Shown one piece after another: positions 48,657 through 59,569 of a stretch of 64,000 bases of DNA. Numbering within the stretch: the stretch's first letter is position 1; each line of letters opens with the position of its first letter. The DNA lies in contig JAKUCV010002209.1 in assembly GCA_028386065.3 (NCBI GenBank), forward strand, positions 181,947-245,946. The letters run 5' to 3'. Made by a program: the position numbers and the translations under genes. Under the pieces are notes generated by a model. The model saw only the letters and a program-made list of their open reading frames with translations, ran no database searches and was not told the DNA's origin. The stretch is from Turnera subulata. Lineage: Eukaryota > Streptophyta > Magnoliopsida > Malpighiales > Passifloraceae.

Positions 48657-50548
48657 TTAAGCATTGCTCCTGAAGGATCCAAGAGCCTTGATGGCCGCGG
48701 CTCTAAGGATGTACTGGTGGTACAAGGCAGCAGCCAATGCTCCAATGAAAGGTCCAACCCAGAAGATCCACTGTACCACACATCATCATTCACATAAAAT
48801 ATTAGAAAAACAAATAAAGAAAGTTATATGGTAGCTAGTACTTGTTATCAGTAATTAACAGGGAGAAAAGGGTAATTAACTAAATGATTTACGTACGTGA
48901 TCATCCCAAGGCTTGTCCTCGTTGAAGATAACAGCAGCTCCGAAACTCCTAGCAGGGTTGATGCCAGTGCCAGTGATTGGGATTGTGGCAAGGTGGACCA
49001 TGAACACAGCAAACCCAATTGGGAGAGGAGCCAAGACCTTGAGTAGAGGTGAAAACAATCATCATCAGTTAATTACATCAGATAATTAACATGACCCATA
49101 ATTAAGAACTGTTAGTGGACTTGATCCTTGCTTAAAAATCCAGCTTTTTAAAGTGGTAGATATCTTTTCTTTTAAGAGGAAAGTGATAAAGGCATAATAG
49201 CAGCACTCCTCCCTAATATGTACTACTAAACTTCTGCAGCTGGTATAATTAGATGGATTAAGCTAACTTTTAAAACAGAACAAATTACTAATTTGTGACC
49301 TTACTAAGAAAGGTTGGTCTAAATTTAATTTTTTGTTTTTTTGGGGGGCTCTCTCACTTGGGTTTTCGCAAGCTTACTGTCCAAATCACATGGTATAGCA
49401 AACTTAACATTAAAGTTGGGGGGTAGCGTGTAGATGCAAAACACATGAGCAATTTCCCCCACAAATCAAGATCTTTGAGAAGAAAAAACCCAACAAAGAC
49501 CTCTGGAAAATGACCCATCCCCAACACAATTGAAAGCAAAGCAAAGTGGGCCATCCATCAAGAAAAAAGAAAAGAAAAGACTAGCCATACAGGGAGGGAG
49601 GGACCATTATTCATTATAAAGTGGGGGGAGAGTATAATCGAGTGCTTACAGGAACATGGGAGTCTCTGGCATTCCTCTTAGGATCAGTGGCGGATAAGAC
49701 GGTGTAGACAAGAACAAAGGTGCCAATGATCTCAGCACCCAATCCAGTGCCCTTGCTGTAGCCTGAGCTCAACTTATTGGCCCCACCTCCATACCTGTTG
49801 TAGTAAGACTTCTGGAAACCCTTCACCAAACCACAACCACAGATTGCACCCAAGCACTGTGCTACCATGTACAGGATTGCCCTGACTAGCGACACCTTGC
49901 GTGCCAGGAACAGACCCAAGGTCACTGCCGGGTTAATGTGTCCTCCTGCAAACACAATCAAACCGAGTACTATTATAGTTCATTTCTTTCTTTCTTCCTT
50001 TCTTTTCTTAACCCTTGACAAGTCGGAACTTAAGTGTGTAATATAATTAACAACCAGACAAGAATAGATCTTTCTCAGTATGTCGTTGTTTAGTTACAGA
50101 GAAGCGAAGAGATAAGTAACTAAGACCAAACAAGCACATGTGTAGGAAAAGGTTAAAAGACAAAAATCTTTTTAAGACATGATGAGTTAGTTAGTTAGTA
50201 CGTGAGTGAAAACAGACAAAGAAAATACTACTACTTACCAGAGATACCAGCGGTGCAGTAAACAAGAATAAAGATCATGCCACCAAAGGCCCAAGCAATA
50301 CCAAGGATTCCAACACCGCCGCAGGGATCAACGCCAGGCTTGTTAGGGTCGGTTTGTTGGGAGTAGCCAATCACAGTCAAGACTGTGACGTAAAGGAAGA
50401 GGAGGGTGGCCACGAACTCTGCAATAAGTGCCCTGTAGAAGGACCATTTCGTTAGCTCCTCTACATCAATCAGTGGAGCAGGAGGTGGGTCGTGGTAGTC
50501 CTTGGGTGCCTCGGATCCGTGCTCTGCAACTTCAATGTCCTTTGCCAT
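48657..50548 (-). CDS. Plasma membrane aquaporin, PIP2 subfamily
   Basis: Four exons join in frame: 50548-50239, 49945-49650, 49037-48897, 48770-48657 (861 nt, 286 aa, normal PIP2 length); the four-exon layout is typical of PIPs. Both NPA motifs are present: HINPAVT (106-112) and GINPARS (227-233). The aromatic/arginine filter is F88, H217, T226 and R232, the water-selective set. Also visible are the loop D gating histidine H200 and the C-terminal phosphosite S281 in [10 protein letters not shown], equivalent to spinach PIP2;1 H193 and S274, and the loop B serine in RKVSL. The short N-terminus and long C-terminal tail separate PIP2 from PIP1. It moves water, and possibly H2O2 or CO2, across the plasma membrane. 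Syntenic counterpart from memory: At5g60660 (PIP2;4). Confidence 0.97.
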
Positions 50549-50660
50549 CTTGGTTTCTTTTTCTTTAACAACTATGAAAGAAAGAGGGAGAAAGAGGTTT
50601 TAGAGAATTGTGATGATGCTGCTCTTCTTTAATGTGTGGTGTAGAGAGGTGTGGTTGAGG

Positions 50661-50670
50661 GGTATTTATG
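50661..50670 (-). promoter_or_regulatory. Candidate TATA box of PIP2
   Basis: The minus strand reads CATAAATACC about 115 bp upstream of the ATG, followed by a CT-rich leader. Confidence 0.4.
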
Positions 50671-51844
50671 GGAGGAGTGTGTGTGAGAGGGAGTAGTTGT
50701 AGTACATACACTATAAGTGAACAATCATTAACTTAGAATAATGTTCAAGTAAATGACATCATTTTTAACTTAAATTTTTTAGCCGCCCATAGCCGTTGAT
50801 TGCCATTCCCTTTGCTTCCCTGGCCCCACCATGAGCTGCAACGGCTCTTGAAAAATGCCTAATTCCTTTTTTCCTTTTTGTTTTCTTTTTTCTAAAGAAA
50901 ATCTCTTTTGGGATAATGATGCACATGATATAAGAATTAAGAATGTGCTACATAATTCATTAACAGAAATTTAAACCATTAATTTTCCCTGAGTTGAATG
51001 CTTTTGTGGTGCAAAAGTGTACAACGGTTATAGAGAAATAGGCAATTTCAGTTAAAGAAAGAAAAAGAAATGAAGAAAGAGGAGCCACTCTTATCTATCC
51101 ATGGACCATCTTCATGATTTTAGAACATCTTGCTGCTTGAAATGTGGATTTTAAAAATATGAGAACTGTGGTAAGAGATTAGAATGGCTTAGTTGTCTTC
51201 AATTATTAGTAGATACTTGAAGTTCATGCTGTCATATGACATGATTTTCGAACACTTTTAAAGATTCATCGAGCACATTCAAGAGTATTTTTGTTACTCA
51301 ATTCTTCATATCGTTTTTCAAGGACAATAGCTAAGCTAATCTAAATTTGGTCAACATCCCATCAGCTTCATAACACTCAAATCGCTTCCCTTCCACTAAA
51401 AGAACCCTCCCTTCCATGATTTTTGGCAGTCACTTTTTTATGTTGCAGGACAATTAAGCTTCTTAAGCTCATACTAGTTTAGACGGAACGGAAAGTAAAC
51501 ACCCAGAAATGCTAATGTCATATGCTGTAGTAGTGTTTAATTAATTTATAAATGAAGCCATTAATATCCTATGTTATCCTCCACGGGAAAAGAAAAATAT
51601 TGATTCCACAACTATGATTAATTAAGGAATATGATATTAGAGAACAGAGTTGTCTTACTGGTGGCTGATGACAATTCGCCAGAGGAACTTATCTGGACAA
51701 TACCTAAATGCCCTTGGAATTTTGTAATAAATGGTGGTTATACATGCTTATCATCAGAATCGTGAGGCTGTCCATTGTTGTTTTTATCATTGCTGCAGGT
51801 CCAGCTGAGCATAATAAGATATTGCTAGCATTTCCCTTTATTGC

Positions 51845-51863
51845 CTCTCTCTCTCTCTCTCTC
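51845..51863. repeat. (CT)n microsatellite
   Basis: Nine to ten CT dinucleotides in intergenic DNA upstream of PIP2. Confidence 0.85.
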
Positions 51864-54308
51864 GAGATATCAATTTTTTCACTTCCTTGACAGCCACAAG
51901 CAGCAATCATATAACTATAATAAAATACAAAGATATGTAGTATAGTGGTATATATTTCACTAACTCCTCAATTTAAGCAAAAACATTTTCTAGGTGAAGA
52001 ATATTCTGAAAAGGCAGTGATGATTTTGTTGAATAAGTTTAATCCATTGTTGGGACATGGATAAGTTGCAAGCCAGCTAGTTTTGTAAATGATGAGCAGT
52101 TGCTTTTAGGGGCAAAGCTTTGTGCAAAAGCCGAGTTAGGTAGAGTCCACATGAGTTGTTCAACTAGGAATGCCCTCAAGTTTTTTTTTTTTCTCTCATT
52201 TAACATCATCATTAATTTGTGTTTTATTGGGGCAATCAACTCTAGAGGGTTAATTAATTCTCTACCCACATATGTTTAGCCACACTACACCGGCCTCCGG
52301 TTCAATTGTCCACTGTAATTAATGACCACAAACTAGGCTTAGCATTTGGACGAGTCATCTTTTAATAATGGTAAAAGGTGATAAACTAGTTTTGCATTAG
52401 TACATGAAAACTTTCATTTCATCTTCTTGTGCGGGTGTAAATAATTAAACAAAGCCGACCACCCCCTAAAATGTGCACCACCTGTATATTTTATGAAGTG
52501 CTGATGTGATGAACCGACCACCACTATTGTTTCCACCCAAAGCCCTCGTCATTTCACATTCTCAAGTCTTTCTTTCTATATGGTTCAATTATTTCCAATG
52601 ATTTAATAATCGGTCTTTTAATTTGATTTGATTTTCTTGGTTCATTTCGACAAATAAGTCCATGGGAGTGCTTTCCTTTGAATTTCGATTTATGGCTGGA
52701 AGAGCACCACGTGTCTAGAATTCAAAGAAGCATAATATGAAGCTCTAGAAAAGAAATTAGATTTCTCTTTGGCTTAATAAGGCTAATGGTGACCCTTCAT
52801 TGGTCGGTGGCGTTTTTCTTCTTTTTTCCAATTGAAAATGCACCCGTCCTTAATCCATAATGGACCGCCTCTGATGGCGACTCTTGAACCATTGGCTTAA
52901 TTAGAAAGACACTTTGGTGTAGAGAAGCCAAGCACACAGAAACAGTGAAGACAAAATGCTGACATATAGGGTATCCTGTGTAGTGTTTGTGAAGCTCTTA
53001 CTTTTCCTCTTGATATGTGTTATGTTGCACAATTTAGTCAAAGCAATAACTCTAAGGACTGTTAGGAATTGGTACGCATAGATGCCAGAGTGAAGCGTAA
53101 TAATACCATCCACAAGTGGTAAGGCTATTGGGTAATGACTAATTAGGCGTCATAGGATGATAGGGGACGACCATAATGGCATCGCTCTCTATTTAATAAA
53201 TTTCATGGCAAAACATAATTACAAAGTAATAGCATGAACTTAGCAAGGAGGACAAAATATTACCCCTCAAATTTTTTTTCTCTTTTCCTTTTTTTGTTAT
53301 TCCAATGAGGATATGTAGTGTTATTATCTCAAGATTCAAGTTCTTATAAAGCGGGAAGAACTAGTCCGTTAATGTCTTGTAACCATAAATGAGTACAAAC
53401 ATTGGAAGGTTGAACAAGTGGATGTGAAGCACCAAGAGCAAGTGTAGAGGCATATTATGCAAGCTAATCTGCACATTGGTTTGCCTAACAAAACACATGC
53501 TATAAATGGACTTGCCATTGATGATTAAGAATATGTTGGATAGACCATAGCAGAGCTGAGCTCCTTCCAACTTAAATTTCCTGGTTCTACAAATGAGAAA
53601 AAGCATTCAAGGCATCCACTTCGATATGAACAAACCAGTAACCCATATCTCAAACTCTTTCCCAACAGCGACAAAAAAAAAAAAAAAATCTTTCCCAACA
53701 TGTGAATAAAATAAACCACAAAATTAGCATTAAAAGGCGAGCATGAACAACTATTATGGCAGAAATCAGAAAACTAAAGGAAAGATGTTATGCGTTGTGA
53801 TCCCGGCCAGCTCTAAATTAAAGCCCAAAGTGCATTGGACTTTTTTTGGACTTTGAGACAAGAGGATCACAAGCCTCACATGCGCAGAGGTGCTAGGGGG
53901 TGAACACCGATCTCTGGAATAATAAAAAAATTCTGAATTTCAAATCTAAATAACACTAAATTTAGAATTTCAAATTGTTTAAATAAATATTAAAATTTAG
54001 TACGGATAGTCCTGAATTACAATTTGGTTTTTGGACTGAATTTTTAGAATCCCGAAATCTTGAAAACTTTTATACCACGTCGTTTTAATTTACAACTTTG
54101 AGGATATGACTTTCTAAATTTGCAACTGAATACTTTTATTTTTATTTTTACACTTTAGTATTACTTTATATTTATTAAATTATTTCAATATAAAATTAGA
54201 AAATAGATAGTTTAAAAAATTTTAAGTTATGTAACTTTTAGATTATGTAATTTTTAAAAAATTTTAGATTATGTAAATTTGTAAGTGAATTATGTATTTT
54301 TTTAAGTT

Positions 54309-54611
54309 CGAGCTTTTACCTCTCAGATTGATAATCTGTATACATTTGATTTTAGGGGTTTAGCTGGTGGTGAAATTATTGTTTAATGTCAGCTTTCACT
54401 TAAGGTAATTTTATTTTTCACATGCTCAAAGACTAGAAGGAAGACCAAACTGTCTTTTACCTCTCAAATTAATAATCTATATATAGATTTGATTGTAGGC
54501 GTTTCACTAATTATCTATGTTCTTCAAAGTATATTTAAACTCATGCTGGTGGTGAAATTATTGTTTAATTCAGCTTTCACTTAAGGTAATTTTATTTTTC
54601 ACATGCTCAAA
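54309..54611. repeat. Imperfect tandem duplication of about 145-bp unit
   Basis: Each unit starts near CTTTTACCTCTCA (54313 and 54456) and includes GGTGGTGAAATTATTGTTTA and CAGCTTTCACTTAAGGTAAT, ending CACATGCTCAAA. The second copy has extra bases in the middle. It immediately precedes the dead protease. Confidence 0.75.
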
Positions 54612-54642
54612 CTAACCAATTAATATTATTCTATTTTTTCTT

Positions 54643-56165
54643 CAAGGTGTGACTGGAAATTTGGTGAAGAAATATGATAGAAATAATGTTAGTTTTGGTT
54701 ATTGTAGCTGGCCTTATTTTCCCACTCATCCTCAAGGATTGATCAACAATATGCTGGATTCATTATTTGAGAGTGAAAATTTTGAGCTTTCTAGGTTAGT
54801 TAGAACATACATATAATAAGTCTTTATCTGCTAGTTTGGTCAGTTAGAACATATATATAATAAGTCTTTATCTGCTAGTTTGGAGAGGGATATGAGGAGA
54901 GTAGATACTCTAACTCAAATACTTACCGATGAGCAAAGCATTAATGTTGAGTTGGATTTATTGTTAAACACTCTTGAATATATTGTGAGGTTTGGTGTAA
55001 GTAGTCGCCAATTTATCAATACGTGCCAATTAATAGTGGTAGTGATTTACCTTGGACTCAATGTCAGCCTTATTCTAATTGCTACCATCAGGTTAGTCCT
55101 ATTTATGATCCAAAATACTCTAACACATATAGGGAAGTTTCTTGTGGGAGTACAAAATGTCTACTTTTGAATGAGCAAACCTGCAAAGAACAACAACGTA
55201 GATATGCATTGATTTATGGAGATAAATCATGAACCAAAGGAGTATTAGCCTTAGAGACTTTTATCCTTGGAAATGCTAAGATTCTAAGTATAGCATTTGG
55301 GTGTGGGCATGAAAATAGAGGAACATTTATTAATTTTACCGACATATTGGCATTAGTAGGAGGTAATATGTCTTTTGTAAGCCAATTGGGTGGAAAAGCA
55401 GGAGGCAGTTTTAGTTTTTGTTTAGCGGATCTAGGGGCTGCGACACGGGGATGGTTACAGATTGAAGGGAAAGCGGGTGGCGCTCCTTGGGCTCCTAATT
55501 CATAATCCAAGAACTAAGCATTCTATTATGTTGGATTTTCAGGTATAAATGTTCTTTGAACGAATATACTCAATCAAAACCAATTTTAGTATAAAAAATT
55601 CCAATAACCAATAACCAATTTCTAATTTATGATATGTTAATTTTTCAGGTGTAACTAAATCATAAAGGTAAAGGAGGGGTTATTATTGACACGGGAATGG
55701 TGGTAACCACGTTTCCAATAGTAGCCTACAATGCATTTCGAGATCCATTTCTTGCCCAGATGAAGCAATTCCAACGAACACATGGAGTCGCTCAATTGGA
55801 CACATGCTTCAAACTTAGTCCCAGTCAGCCGCAATCGTTGCCAAATGTGTCCTTCCACTTCACTGGTGGACTACTCTTGCGCTTACTGTCCTCAACATCG
55901 TAGTCCAAATGGAGAATTCATATGTTTATTGTCTTGCCTTCGCACCACCTCTGCTTCTCTATTTTGACATTGGTGAGGGCGACTTTTGCTTTCAATGACA
56001 CTTGCCCTGACACTGCTGCAGGCGACCTATCCATCATTGGCAATATTGCGCTGCAAAGAATTCAAATCACGATAGATTCAAGAAGTGGTCGCATTGGGTT
56101 CGGCCTAAAATTTGTGCCTCCACAAAGCCCAACTGGAATCGAATCAGAAATGAGAGTGGGAGCAA
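54643..56165 (+). pseudogene. Degenerate nepenthesin-type aspartic protease (ASPG-like)
   Basis: Scattered frames in order match a secreted plant A1 aspartic protease: a prodomain-like start (GLINNMLDSLFES, then RRVDTLTQILTDEQ near 54890), VRFGVSS, the N-lobe active-site region at 55026-55060, YALIYGDKS, TKGVLALETFILGNA, AFGCGHENRGTF, SFVSQLGGKAGGSFSFCL, then GGVIIDTGMVVTTFP (C-lobe active site, near 55680), LPNVSFHFTGG, and LSIIGNIALQRIQI near 56018. It is dead for several reasons. The first catalytic motif reads NSG instead of D(T/S)G (AAT at 55032-55034), there is a TGA at 55230-55232, the frame changes near 55010 and again after 55500, and a 44-bp tandem duplication sits in the prodomain. 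The second DTG is intact. It resembles guard-cell/nepenthesin-type proteases; the closest paralogue is unknown. Confidence 0.8.
54798..54885. repeat. 44-bp tandem duplication inside the protease pseudogene
   Basis: AGTTAGAACATA at 54798 recurs at 54842, and both copies continue ATAATAAGTCTTTATCTGCT and AGTTTGG. They differ at only a few bases, so it is younger than the other lesions may be. Confidence 0.85.
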
Positions 56166-57218
56166 GAATAATATTGATGTTTTCCTGTTGGCGACAGTCT
56201 TAATGTCATTGTATTATTTACTTGTTTAAGATCAACTGAATGATTTAGTCTTTAAGATCCCTTAAAAAAAAGCAGTAGATTACCAATATGGTATGGTATT
56301 GTATAATTATTAAGTCACTTGCTCCCTAATTTTCTTTTAATTGAAAATTGTAGCCTTTCGTGTTATTATATATATATATGTAAAACATATATTGATGTAT
56401 CTTCTCTTACCAAAGCAGAAATACATCATAACCTCAACTTCTATTACACATATTGTAAAGATTTTTATATACGATACAAGAAATAAAGTTAATTTGGTTT
56501 CTAATATATTATACATTGGTATGTATTCCATTGGTCCACCAAGTGTTGCTACCTTGGCCGTGACAACCCACCACCCCATCGCAAACGATAACACCCCATC
56601 AACATGAAATCAATAGTTAAAAAAGAGTGTGTTAGGTTAAACCGAGTTGGAAGAAAATTATTAGGTTAAAAATGTTAGGATGGGGCATTACTCTTGTTTT
56701 TCGTTGCAGCCCACAATTTAAATGTTTTTTCGGCTTCAGACCCAACCCAACAAAGACAAAATGGGCTATTCAATTGTTCATACTTTTCGATGACTCTTGG
56801 AATGTTCTACATATTTCTATTATTTTTTCAAATATTATTCCATTTTGTAATTCTTGGAAGCTTTGAGAAAATATACATAAAGACATATATTAATCATTAA
56901 CTGGAGAAGAACTTATATATAATTTAAACACAGATTTTTCTTTTGATATTCTGAAAAAACGAATACAAATTAATTAGAATTGATGTTTGCATTAGAATAG
57001 GAATTTATAAGTTGATTTTTCTTTTCCACAGCTCTTATTGATAATAAATTACAAAAAATATATGTCGCGAGTTCTTATGATTATTTTCTCTATGATTAAT
57101 CTTTTACGCATATGTATGATGTAGTTTTTGCTGACTCTTCAGTAGTTTTTCGTCATAGTTCCATTAGTTTTCGATAATTATTTTATTCAAAATTATATAA
57201 TTTTAATTATTAAATTAT
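56166..57218. other. Intergenic between dead protease and LTR fragment
   Basis: AT-rich with no recognisable gene. Short frames (56337-56607, both strands) overlap and have no domain signal. Confidence 0.5.
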
Positions 57219-58056
57219 TGTAACAGCCCGGGTAAAATTAAGATTTTTACCGGGACTGTTAAAGTTGTTATACAGTGATTTACCGAATGAATTAATCTTG
57301 GGTAATTAATTCAAGGTAAACCGGGAGTCGTTTTTCGAAACCGAGAGTTTTCCCGCGCTCGGGGGTATCTTCCTAACTAACCGAGCCTCGATTTTCAGTT
57401 CCGAGAGTTGGTCGATGCTCAGGAGGATTAATCGGATTTTCCGAGCCCAAGTCATATTCTTGGACTCGGGACGGAAAATTACGGTTATGCCCGTCCTCTC
57501 CCCTTTTCTTCTTTTCTTTTCCCTCTTTTCTCTTTTCTCTTTTTCTTTCCCTTCTCCTTCCCCTTTTCCTTCAGCCGCTGGCCTGCCTTTCTTTTTTTTT
57601 TGTTTTCTTCTTTCTCTTGAACTGCCGGCCCTTCCCCTCACTTTCAATCTTTTCTTCCTTTCTCCCCTGTCTTCTTCCTCCCTTCCTCCTCCTTATCTTC
57701 TCTTCTCCTTCACCCGCTTCCTCACTCCCCTGTAACCCTCCCTCTTGCCTTCCTCCCTTTTCCAGAGCCATCTCTGCCAACCCTTCCCTCTCCCTTCTTC
57801 CTCTTCTCCTTCCTTGAGCCGCCGGACCCGAGACCACCCCCATCTCCCTTCTCTTCTTCCTCTCCCCTGCCACCACCTCCATCCCCTCTCTTCCTCTGTC
57901 CTTCCTCCCCTCACCACCGCCGGACACACCACCATCTCTTCCTCCTCTTCGCCACAGCCACCGACGCGACTGTAGCCGTCGGCCTCCACTGCCGCTCCTC
58001 CCCGATGTCACCAAACCCGGCCGCCCTGCCGACCAGATGAGGAGGGTCGTCGAATC
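57219..58056 (+). mobile_element. Gypsy-type LTR fragment (TGTAACAGCCCGG start)
   Basis: It begins TGTAACAGCCCGGG, the start shared by many plant Ty3/gypsy LTRs, with a hairpin-forming inverted repeat right at the edge (57222-57237 and 57245-57260). Beyond it is GC-richer, strongly pyrimidine-biased sequence (about 57490-57960) very unlike the flanks. No TG...CA right end or target-site duplication is seen. The sequence stops where the copia LTR starts, so the rest may lie beyond the copia element, outside the window. LTR family is inferred only from the terminal motif. Confidence 0.55.
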
Positions 58057-59555
58057 TGTAAGTTTCCTAAGAGCTATATGACACTCATAATAGGCTCAAG
58101 AAGCAGCGGAATCAAGGAAACAAAACAAGAACCGCATGTGAAGCTACAAAACCGAATAACAATTTTTACTTACCTTTCCTCCTTGAGGTCTTTCACTCAA
58201 TAGCTGGAAGAAATCAGTAAGAGCAGGATGAAACGTCCTCCTCCTCTAAGGTATCCACACGAACCTTGATCTTCCCGGAACCGTCACACGAATCCAAGAA
58301 CGAGCACTCCCTCTTGGTGTGCTAGCAACAAAGGAAGGAGCTTGTGTATGGGTGTGTATTTTGGGGTGCAATGGCTCTTGCTTCTTTCACAAAGAAGAAG
58401 AGAGTTTCAGAGTGTTTTTGGGAGGTCAAAAACGTGGTCAAAGGCAGAAGTGGAGGTGAAATGATCTAATCACAATCAACCCCTAATCACCTCCAATTAG
58501 TGGAGCTAAATGGCCAACACTAATGGCCCATGAAAGTGACCCTCACTTATCATGCTTCCACTAATGAAAAACCAGACATAAAACACTCAATCATGCACTA
58601 ACTCAGGTCAATAATTCTGCTAATTATTGTCCCAAAACGACCCTGGTTCAACCACGGTCCAACCATACCCGGTCCAACCACGGTTCAACCACCTGCCCGA
58701 ATCAACGGTTCTATGTGTGTGACCCTATAGGCACTTGTAACGTCCGGCAATGATTGTAAAATCTCATTTTACAATCATAAACAAAGAGCAGCGTCTAGCA
58801 ACACATCATTGCTACCCGAACGACAAGATCATTACTGATTCTCTATGCCTCGGAATATGTCATCGTCCTTTCGTCCCATTATCAAGATCAAACATGAGAC
58901 ATGGAATATGCCAATCTCATATATGTCTAATCTATGTTTCTTGATCCCCGAGTTAACTGTATAAAACGGATACCCGTGATATCAACATATCACCTAATCC
59001 GAGCATGGCCATGCATTTCACAGTTCAACTCTATCAAGAAATCATATGATAATATACCCGTTATATGGGTCGAACGAATCCCGTCTTGATCAATCAAAAC
59101 CCTCTACATACTAGTCATATACCCAATGATTACCCTTATGTCCACCCAGTTACGGGTGACTAGGTATAATATCAAAGCATATGATTCATATGTTGGATAC
59201 CTTGACGATCTCAGGTCGAAGGACAACACATCTATAAGAAACACTAATGACATACATATAACGTTCCATGTAGTGTTCTTATGTGGGTCGGTCCGGTCCA
59301 CAAGTTCTCTAACTTGTACCCGTATGTAGAATTCATATCACATATAAATTCACAACATACGCTAGTCTTAATTTATTATTACAACCCGTCCATAATAATA
59401 ACCGACTAGGGATATTTAAGAATATATCAAATATATAAACTAGGGTTATAAATATGTGCAAGTAATTATCTCATTATCATATTTATTGGAATAACCTCAA
59501 TGTATATACATGACTACAATCATCCATAGATTGGCTTTTGGGCATATAACTAACA
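58057..59555 (-). mobile_element. 3' LTR of Ty1/copia element
   Basis: On the minus strand the LTR begins TGTTAGTTATATGCCC at 59555, directly after the polypurine tract, and probably ends ...GGAAACTTACA at 58057, about 1.5 kb. The outer end is set by the TG/CA rule and the change from GC-rich gypsy sequence, so it is less certain than the inner end. It contains an 11-bp repeat array at 58645-58692. The matching 5' LTR is outside the window, so LTR identity cannot be compared for dating. Confidence 0.65.
58645..58692. repeat. 11-bp GGTTCAACCAC array in the copia LTR
   Basis: Four copies: GGTTCAACCAC (58645), GGTCCAACCAT (58656), GGTCCAACCAC (58671) and GGTTCAACCAC (58682), with a 4-bp spacer before the third. 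Repeats of this kind occur in LTR promoters, but no factor is assigned. Confidence 0.75.
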
Positions 59556-59569
59556 ATCTCCCACTTGCA
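59556..59569 (-). promoter_or_regulatory. Polypurine tract of the copia element
   Basis: The minus strand reads AAGTGGGAGAT directly before the LTR start TGTTAG, and just after the polyprotein stop codon (59570-59572). This is the usual plus-strand primer site of plant copia elements. Confidence 0.75.

Larger units (their letters stand above)
50549..54642. other. Intergenic, 4.1 kb, with local tandem duplications at the right end
   Basis: It contains the PIP2 promoter, a (CT)n microsatellite at 51845-51863 and AT-rich DNA. From about 54309 two imperfect copies of a roughly 145-bp unit stand in tandem. No gene is supported. Confidence 0.5.

Noticed and set aside
57571..58014. 147-aa minus-strand Arg/Gly/Glu-rich frame and its plus-strand Pro/Ser/Leu counterparts
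   Set aside because: Low-complexity translation of a long pyrimidine tract in the gypsy-type LTR fragment.
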